From the NCBI GenBank assembly GCA_000316135.1, contig JH993798.1, positions 24,837 to 38,731 on the forward strand: DNA of 13,895 nt, written 5' to 3'. A model generated the notes under the pieces. That model was not told the origin of the DNA. It made no database searches and was given only the letters and a program-made list of their open reading frames with translations. The stretch's first letter is position 1; each line of letters begins with the position of its first letter. The translations under genes were made by a program, and so were the position numbers. Shown in pieces: positions 8,552 to 13,895 of the stretch. Source of the stretch: Trachipleistophora hominis. Taxonomy: Eukaryota; Microsporidia; Pleistophoridae.

Positions 8552-9940
8552 GTGTGGAATAATTGTGTCTAACTCTCCGATTTGTGAACGAACGAGAAAA
8601 ATGATTATAAATCGTGGACCTGACTTAATAACAGAAACAAAGATAAATGATTTTACATTTATCTCTACGACATTATCAATACGTGATCATTCAACAAAAA
8701 AAATTCTAAAAATATTTTGTTGTACAACGGCGAAATATATAATGACACGCCAAGTGACACCGATTTCTTACACGAATGTTTAGAAAATATTCCTAGATGC
8801 ACAGAATGCTTCTGTATCGTTAAAAAAGTTTATGATATCGTAAATAAATGTGAAAACGAAGTGGCAATCTGCTTTTACTCTGATAATAGTATCTACTTTT
8901 TTAAGGATGACGTTGGACGAAAAAGTTTTGGATTTACAATTACAAATATGTTCTACGCCGGATCTATTGGATTTGAAACTGAGGTTGATCCAAATTTTCT
9001 GTATCAATACCGAATACGAGATCACAAGCTTCTTTGCGTACCTAAAGATAAAAGTATTACCTGTCAAATCGGAGTGGAATATCACCAGGATAGAATATCA
9101 CACAATATAATCCTTCTTAAACAGGAAGAGATTCATGTTAAGTGGAGAAAGTCCGAGGATTTAAAATCTCAGGCACATATACTCGAGAATCTCCTCATAC
9201 AAAGTTGTAAACGAAGAACGCATCGTTTTGATAACGTTTTATTTTTTGGCGGTGGTATTGATTCATTGATTATAGCAATAACACTCAACAAAGTTGTGGA
9301 AAAGAACCGGCCAATTTACTTGGTCAACACATCTTTTGATGGAGAAATGAGCTGGGACCGTTTCTATGGTCTTAAAAATTATCACGCACTATGTAATATT
9401 CTCAAAGAACGAAAATATGTTTTTGTAAGGAATGATATTTCGTTAGAAGAGGTCAAACGTGCCCTTCCAATCGTTAAGAAACTAATTTACCCTAAAATAT
9501 CAATTATGGACTTAAACATAGGACTCTGTCACTATTTCTCTGCTAAAAAGGCCCAGAACTATACTAAAGTGGTATACACTGGAATGGGCGCTGATGAATT
9601 ATTTGGCGGCTATTCTAAGTATTCAAAGAAAACGACTAGTGCAAGGTGTGCCATAGATCGTGATGTAGCAGCTATATATAAGGATAATATTGGTCGCGAT
9701 GACCGAGTAGTGGCTGATAATGCTGTCGAAATGAGGTCTCCATTCTTGGACAAAGATGTGATAAAATTTGCGTTAAGTTTAGATGTAAAATACCTCGTAA
9801 ATACCGGAGATAAAGGATGTAGTAAGGCAATATTGCGCGAACTCCTCACCTTACAAGGCTTTAAAACTGAATCTAAGATTAATAAAAAGGCAGTACAGTT
9901 CGGATCCGGTTTGAAAAAAATGGAGAAAGAATATAAGTAA
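8550..9940 (+). CDS. ASNSD1/YML096W-type asparagine synthetase-like protein, frame split by a -1 shift at an A8 tract
   Basis: Two overlapping frames (8550-8783 and from 8687 to 9940) carry halves of one protein of about 463 residues. The first starts MCGI with the N-terminal Cys of class II glutamine amidotransferases and has RGPD at 22-25. The second resumes at LLYNGEIYND, with KDDVGRKSFGF, then the synthetase-like half: GGGIDS at 234-239, TGMGADELFGGY at 344-355, GRDDRV at 382-387, RSPFLD at 396-401 and QFGSG at 450-454. GRDDRV and the QFGSG...KMEK ending are typical of ASNSD1 (yeast YML096W) rather than true asparagine synthetase. The family's reaction is not established. The join falls within or close to A8 (8696-8703). 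The ATP-pyrophosphatase motif reads GGGIDS instead of SGGxDS, so catalysis may be altered. The gene could be intact (sequence error or slippage) or a recent pseudogene. The long conserved second half favours function. Confidence 0.88.
8696..8702 (+). other. in-phase A_AAA_AAA slippery heptamer at the frame change of the ASNSD1-like gene
   Basis: Frame-one codons here are ACA-AAA-AAA-ATT, so the heptamer A AAA AAA has the phase required for a -1 shift. A -1 slip, or one added A in the transcript, gives T-K-K-N-S-K-N-I-L-L-Y-N-G-E and joins the halves without loss of conserved residues. No strong downstream stem is obvious. Confidence 0.6.
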
Positions 9941-10555
9941 TTTATAAGCTGTTCGTACGTTTGCTGTTGTCATCGACAAAATTTTATGATGGTATGTGTT
10001 ATAAGCATAGATTCTGTGCAGTTTACATACGTGAGCACATCAGCTGTTTTAAGGTATCATTTAAATTATAATGGGAATTATCTGCGCTATTCCATTATAA
10101 AACGGAAAGTCAATTAATATACGTTCAATAAATTTTTATTTTAATTTCCTTCTTTTTTATTTCATATCAATTATTCCAGCACAGCTTGTATTTTTAGCAG
10201 AGGTTGCAAAATTAATTGTCGGCCAACTTCAATATTTTAACCTAAATCTTCCGTAAAAGACTGCTGAGTGTGCTTGAGAACACGTGAAATGTAAAACAAC
10301 ATCTAAACTTTTTACTTCTTAAGAAAAGTACGATACAATTTTTTGATTTTTTCTCGAATTGACCAATCAGCTTGTGCGTTGTTTTTCTGTTAATATTGAC
10401 GATGATAATATTTATAAAACAAAATGATCATGTGTAGGTATAAATGATAATGATTTGCCGGTTATAAAAAAATATGACGATAATGAAAGGTAATTTGCAT
10501 TTACAACTGTATATGTTGATGAAAATAAATAATATGGTGTCATTCAATCCTCTTG
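9941..10555. other. AT-rich non-coding region after the ASNSD1-like gene
   Basis: Nothing beyond AT-rich sequence is seen. There is no convincing ORF, RNA gene or repeat. Confidence 0.45.
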
Positions 10556-10759
10556 ATGATAAGAATTCTTGATTTTTATTTCGTTTCGCTTTTATTCAAT
10601 GCTTCCGTTGGTGCACTTATCCAACAAAATATTAAATTTCCTATTTTTCATACATGGAACTGCCATCTTATGCCAGCTATCTCGATTGTAGTAAGTGTTT
10701 TTCATGCTCTGTACGCCATTTTTTATTTTCTTCCTTGTACATTATACACTATTTTCTGA
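10556..10759 (+). CDS. doubtful small hydrophobic ORF
   Basis: The 67 codons begin MIRILDFYFVSLLFNASVGA, which resembles a signal peptide, and end in a second hydrophobic segment (about residues 41-65). A second frame (ATG at 10654, 69 codons, start MELPSYASYL, with C-S-K-C-F-S-C and a membrane-like stretch, then a Lys-rich tail) overlaps it. The two could be chance, or a small membrane protein broken by a frame change. No family, no CCCAT element and no homologue is recognised. Confidence 0.18.
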   Translation: MIRILDFYFVSLLFNASVGALIQQNIKFPIFHTWNCHLMPAISIVVSVFHALYAIFYFLPCTLYTIF

Positions 10760-10890
10760 CATGGACCGTATTTGTAATAATATGTTCAATCAAAATCTTT
10801 AAAAAACAAAAACAAATATCAAGGGATATTAAAATGATTACTAAATTTTGTTTCTGTGTATAAATCCGTGTTATACAGCGTTTATTATTG

Positions 10891-10940
10891 GTCGGCGCTC
10901 AACGCGCCAGAAGGGATCGTTTAGGTGCGTGGGTAGTGTT
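10891..10940. other. GC-rich island with a GC hairpin, possible structured RNA
   Basis: Fifty bases are 60% G+C (30 of 50) inside roughly 1.8 kb of very AT-rich DNA. It contains the hairpin GGCGC-TCAAC-GCGCC (10894-10908), followed by a G-rich stretch. It is not in an ORF of note. In AT-rich genomes such islands often mark structured RNA genes, but none was recognised. Confidence 0.35.
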
Positions 10941-11745
10941 AGAAATTAATTAGACAATCTTCAAACAAGAAATATAACATTTATTTTGAATATTAAATAC
11001 GCGCATCACTCGATTTGTTTATTAACTAAACCACATTATAGTACAGGCACAAATCCTTGATCAATTATTAAACATAACAGGTTAATGATACTTGAATTTT
11101 TCCGTTTTTTATGTTTCAATCGTTGTATACGATTTTTATTTTTTATTTTTTCGTGATTAAAAACATATTTCTGTGCTACTAATCATTAAATTTTTAAGTC
11201 GGACTATGAGCCAGAGGCCATGATCAATTTCAGCAAGTCAGAGGAATACCAATTTATATGGAATGATGATTGTAGGCACTTTTAAAAAACTATAGCCCGA
11301 ATATAACCACGACCATTGACAAGCTAATACCACATGTTTAGAGAACAGTTCTACCTCAATTTGCGCTCAAAAAGAAATATTAACTATCATTCCGTATTTT
11401 TATATTGAATATCAAAGGCAACAAATGTGTTCTACTATAAAATTGGTTTTACACACCTTTTCATTGATAATCCAATAACTGCACGCATGACCGATCAACC
11501 AACCAAACTCCTTTTAATAAGCATTTAACTTGTGATAAAATGTATACTTTAATTCTATTCGTCTCATTATTTCATTCGATTGAACACTCGCTCGTTGTTA
11601 TTTTTGTAGCTTGCCGTCAGTGTAATTAAAAGAAATTGCAAATTTAACATTTCGTACCAATACACTCGTTTCTACAAGCAAAAGTAGAAATTGTGTTAAC
11701 TAAGAATCTTTTCGGGTGCATTCCATCCTTTAGTAGTTCAGCCTT
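10941..11745. other. AT-rich non-coding region upstream of NOP58
   Basis: No gene is seen. The only clear signals are those directly before the NOP58 start. Confidence 0.45.
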
Positions 11746-11762
11746 GTAAAAATTTTACCCAT
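11746..11762 (+). promoter_or_regulatory. AAAATTTT plus CCCAT start-proximal element of NOP58
   Basis: GTAAAAATTTTACCCAT: the A/T tract is followed almost directly by ACCCAT (11757-11762), and the ATG lies 9 bases after the CCC. Both parts recur before valyl-tRNA synthetase and thymidylate kinase. Confidence 0.6.
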
Positions 11763-11769
11763 TCTGAAG

Positions 11770-12986
11770 ATGTTAATGATGTATGAATCAACGGCGGGAA
11801 TTTTACTGTGCCGTATTGATGATGGAGAGAAGAACGAGATCAAAATAGTGGACAAATATTTGTTCAAAGAGAATAAAGAAGCGATAAATATACTGGGCGA
11901 GATTAAGAACCACAAAATAGGTGATAATCTGTGCGGGTTTTTGAAAAAAACGTGGGCAAAGACGAGTACTTGGTAGTAAACGACAAAGAGTTGGTGAAAA
12001 GCCTAGAAGAGAAGAAAATAAAAGCGAAGGAGGATGTGGTTCTCCAGAAAAGATTGAAAATTGAGATAGAGACGCGGCTTCTAAAACACTTTAACTTGAC
12101 AGAAGATGAATTTAAGAATAAGTGGAGATACATTGCAGATAACATAGCAACCGAGTCGCTACACGTCCAAGTAAAAGAGCTTGATACGATGGTTATACAG
12201 AGCATCAAGCTGTATGACGATTTAGAAAAGGACATTAACATGCACTCAATGAGAATTAAGGAGTGGTATGGTCTGCATTTTCCTGAGCTCAGTAATTTGA
12301 TTGAAAACAACGAAAAATATTTACGTGCCGTAGATCGTATCGGTGACAAGGAGAATCTTTCAAAGATGAAGGACGACGAGTGTATGGAATTTGATTTGAA
12401 GAAAGTGCGAGAGTTGGCAAGAAATAGCGTAGGATCTGATCTTAGAGATGATGATATTAAGAAAATCAAGGAAGACATCGCCTGCGTATTGAACATGATT
12501 ACGTATAGGACAGAGTTAGTAACATATATCACTGAAAAAATGAATGAAATTGCACCCAATGTAACTGAGCTGCTTGGTGTTATGATAGGATCTCGTTTGT
12601 TGGTCAAAGCAGGTTCACTCGCAGCGCTGAGCAAAATGCCAGCCAGCACAATCCAAATTCTTGGTGCTGAGAAGGCTCTTTTCAATGCGTTGCGACAGAA
12701 TGGTAAAACACCAAAATTTGGAATATTGTTCCACGCCCCTTTGGTTTCTAACTGCGTTAATAAGGGCAGAATGGCGAGGATTCTTGCGGCTAAAATAGCT
12801 ATTGCAGCACGTGTTGATTACTATAAGAAGGATAGAGATGGATCCATTGGTAAAAAATATTACGAGCAATTAGATAAAAAACGACAAAAGATGCAGGAGG
12901 TTGGTAGCAAAGGAGTACTTGTTAGGAAGAAACCTAGCGGTAAATCAAAAGTAGAAAGAAACGACGTTAAAAGATTGAAGAAGTAA
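11770..12986 (+). CDS. NOP58: Nop58 (box C/D snoRNP core protein), frame split by a -1 shift at an A7 tract
   Basis: Nop58 is a nucleolar core protein of box C/D snoRNPs, where with fibrillarin, Nop56 and Snu13 it directs 2'-O-methylation and processing of rRNA. The first frame (11770-11976) gives the N-terminal domain (MLMMYESTAG ... LCGFLKK). The second continues NVGKDEYLVVND to 12986, for about 405 residues in all. The NOSIC/coiled-coil part has DTMVIQSIKLYDDLEKDI, IKEWYGLHFPEL near 163-174, and the Nop domain has APNVTELLG, SKMPASTIQILGAEKALF ending near 305, then NKGRMARILAAK. K-x-PASTIQILGAEKALF and RILAAK favour Nop58 over Nop56. The tail is a short basic stretch instead of the long KKE/D tail of yeast (511 residues). 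The frame changes at A7 (11944-11950), where A8 would restore it. The protein is normally essential, so error or slippage is likelier than decay. Confidence 0.95.
11944..11950 (+). other. A7 tract at the frame change of NOP58
   Basis: Frame-one codons are TTG-AAA-AAA-ACG and run to TAG 24 bases later. One extra A, or a -1 slip on the second AAA, gives L-K-K-N-V-G-K and continues Nop58. The preceding base is G, so this is not a full canonical tandem slippery site as in the ASNSD1-like gene. Confidence 0.7.
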
Positions 12987-13168
12987 ATTAAAAGCTTATT
13001 TTACAGTTTTAGTTTAGCGTAATACAAAACTTAGGTTACTAGACAATCGTTTAATATGGGTGTAGAAGTCTACCTGTCCACCTTTGGCTTTATTTGCCTC
13101 TCTGTATCATTATTTTATGTTCAAGCATCTGATGTACCGCCTATTCATATTTTATCTATGGTTATCGC
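12987..13168. other. region downstream of NOP58
   Basis: AT-rich, with a 47-codon hydrophobic plus-strand ORF starting at 13056 (MGVEVYLSTF). It is too short and unlike anything recognised, so it is not called as a gene. Confidence 0.4.
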
Positions 13169-13457
13169 TCAGTTCATTGTTAAAATAACCACCAAATAAA
13201 TACTAAACATAATTTCAATCATACCTCGCATTATTGAGCTATACCATTCATAGGTAGATTTTAATGGATCGTTGGTAACTATGAAATAGTCATCGCTAGG
13301 TCTTAATTTTACGCTATCAAAATTTGTAAAAAAGAGCAATTCAAAAAACAATGACAGGTTTTTGGTTCGCTCGAGAGGTGTCAACTCGAAAAAATTAAAA
13401 CGCTAATTGACTGGAGGAATAAATCAACAAGTATAAAATTAGAATCTGCTTCGCCAT
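13169..13457 (-). CDS. doubtful small membrane or secreted protein, broken frame
   Basis: An ATG at 13457 opens a 20-codon frame (start MAKQILILYL) that looks like a signal peptide and stops at TAA (13395-13397). The next frame is open from 13402 to 13169 without its own early ATG: it continues NFFELTPLERTKNL, has a mixed-composition middle, and ends in a hydrophobic segment near the C-terminus. Skipping one base at TTT-TAA would join signal peptide, short ectodomain and membrane anchor, about 95 residues. No family is recognised and no CCCAT element lies upstream. The shift needed is opposite in sign to those in the ASNSD1-like gene and NOP58. Chance juxtaposition is a real possibility. Confidence 0.22.
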
Positions 13458-13895
13458 TAACTTGGCATCATGTATTTCTGTTAATAACGATGCGGTGGCC
13501 GACTCTATTTTTTAGGTGATTATTCTTCACGGCAGGACTCCTCAGTGCATTCGCTCATAAATTATGTTTTTTTGCTTTGACCGTCTGTTTAATTACCAAG
13601 TTACACGCCAAAAAACTTTTTCGGCACACTGAGCGCCGGGCGTTGTTTCATGAATATAAACAAGATAATACTGTCCCTATCGATACACATAGTCCTTTTC
13701 CAATGGTTGTTTCACCAATAGTCGTTTTCAGCCTTAGCTTTTCTTGCTATGGTTCATAATTTTACCACATCTTTTATTTCTAATTTCTTCTATTTTGATA
13801 AATTAACCGATGTAACCTGGTGATATCACGTTGGTATCTTACAAAGACAGCCGGAAAAATGCTGGTGAAACCACATTGGTGTATTTAAATAGCAT
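13458..13895. other. right-hand non-coding end with an imperfect direct repeat
   Basis: A 60-codon plus-strand open stretch (13577-13759) lacks an early ATG and looks random. A small GC-rich patch (13621-13645) contains TGAGCGCCG, the reverse complement of 9 bases in the 10891 island. Near the edge, CTGGTGATATCACGTTGGTAT (13817-13837) is echoed 45 bases later by CTGGTGAAACCACATTGGTG (13862-13881). No gene is supported. Confidence 0.4.

Noticed and set aside
11903..12685. 260-codon minus-strand ORF opposite NOP58
   Set aside because: It is Ser/Leu/Phe-rich, as expected from the complement of Lys/Glu-rich codons, and lies opposite conserved Nop58 sequence.
13056..13199. 47-codon hydrophobic plus-strand ORF after NOP58
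   Set aside because: Too short, no promoter motif and no recognised small membrane subunit; it overlaps the opposite-strand ORF end.
13577..13759. 60-codon plus-strand open stretch
   Set aside because: It begins at TTG without an early ATG and shows no motif; its size is expected by chance.

Overview
The window looks like microsporidian nuclear DNA. Non-coding DNA is very AT-rich, genes have no introns, and the proteins are eukaryotic and shortened relative to their fungal relatives: valyl-tRNA synthetase, thymidylate kinase, Nop58, an ASNSD1/YML096W-type asparagine synthetase-like protein, and a probable FIT/Scs3 lipid protein. There is also one nuclear-type tRNA-Asp. Four of the five recognised protein genes carry a CCCAT element within 0 to 9 bases of the start codon, in three cases with an AAAATTT element just before it. 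CCC-like start-proximal signals of this kind are known from microsporidia. Density is about one gene per 2.5 kb with gaps of 0.6 to 1.8 kb, which is loose for the phylum and recalls Trachipleistophora or Vavraia more than Encephalitozoon. The genus is a guess.

Layout: a possible 3' end of a plus-strand gene (2-52); a FIT-like membrane protein on the minus strand (269-847); a long gap; tRNA-Asp(GTC) on the minus strand (2322-2393); valyl-tRNA synthetase on the minus strand (2988-6035); a 1.1 kb gap with two strong hairpins; thymidylate kinase on the minus strand (7157-7750); a divergent 0.8 kb gap; the ASNSD1-like gene on the plus strand (8550-9940); a 1.8 kb gap with a GC-rich island; NOP58 on the plus strand (11770-12986); and a right-hand gap with only weak small ORFs.

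The genes serve separate housekeeping tasks: tRNA charging, dTTP supply, rRNA modification (box C/D snoRNP) and ER lipid metabolism. There is no sign of an operon, mobile element, CRISPR array or virus.

The most unusual result is that two neighbouring genes, the ASNSD1-like gene and NOP58, are each split into two overlapping frames at an A-tract (A8 and A7). Each would be repaired by the same event: one extra A, or one -1 slip. In the ASNSD1-like gene the tract is an in-phase A_AAA_AAA slippery heptamer. Homopolymer under-calling is the simplest explanation. Slippage by RNA polymerase or the ribosome is the interesting one, and RNA or peptide data would separate them. No wholly new system is evident.
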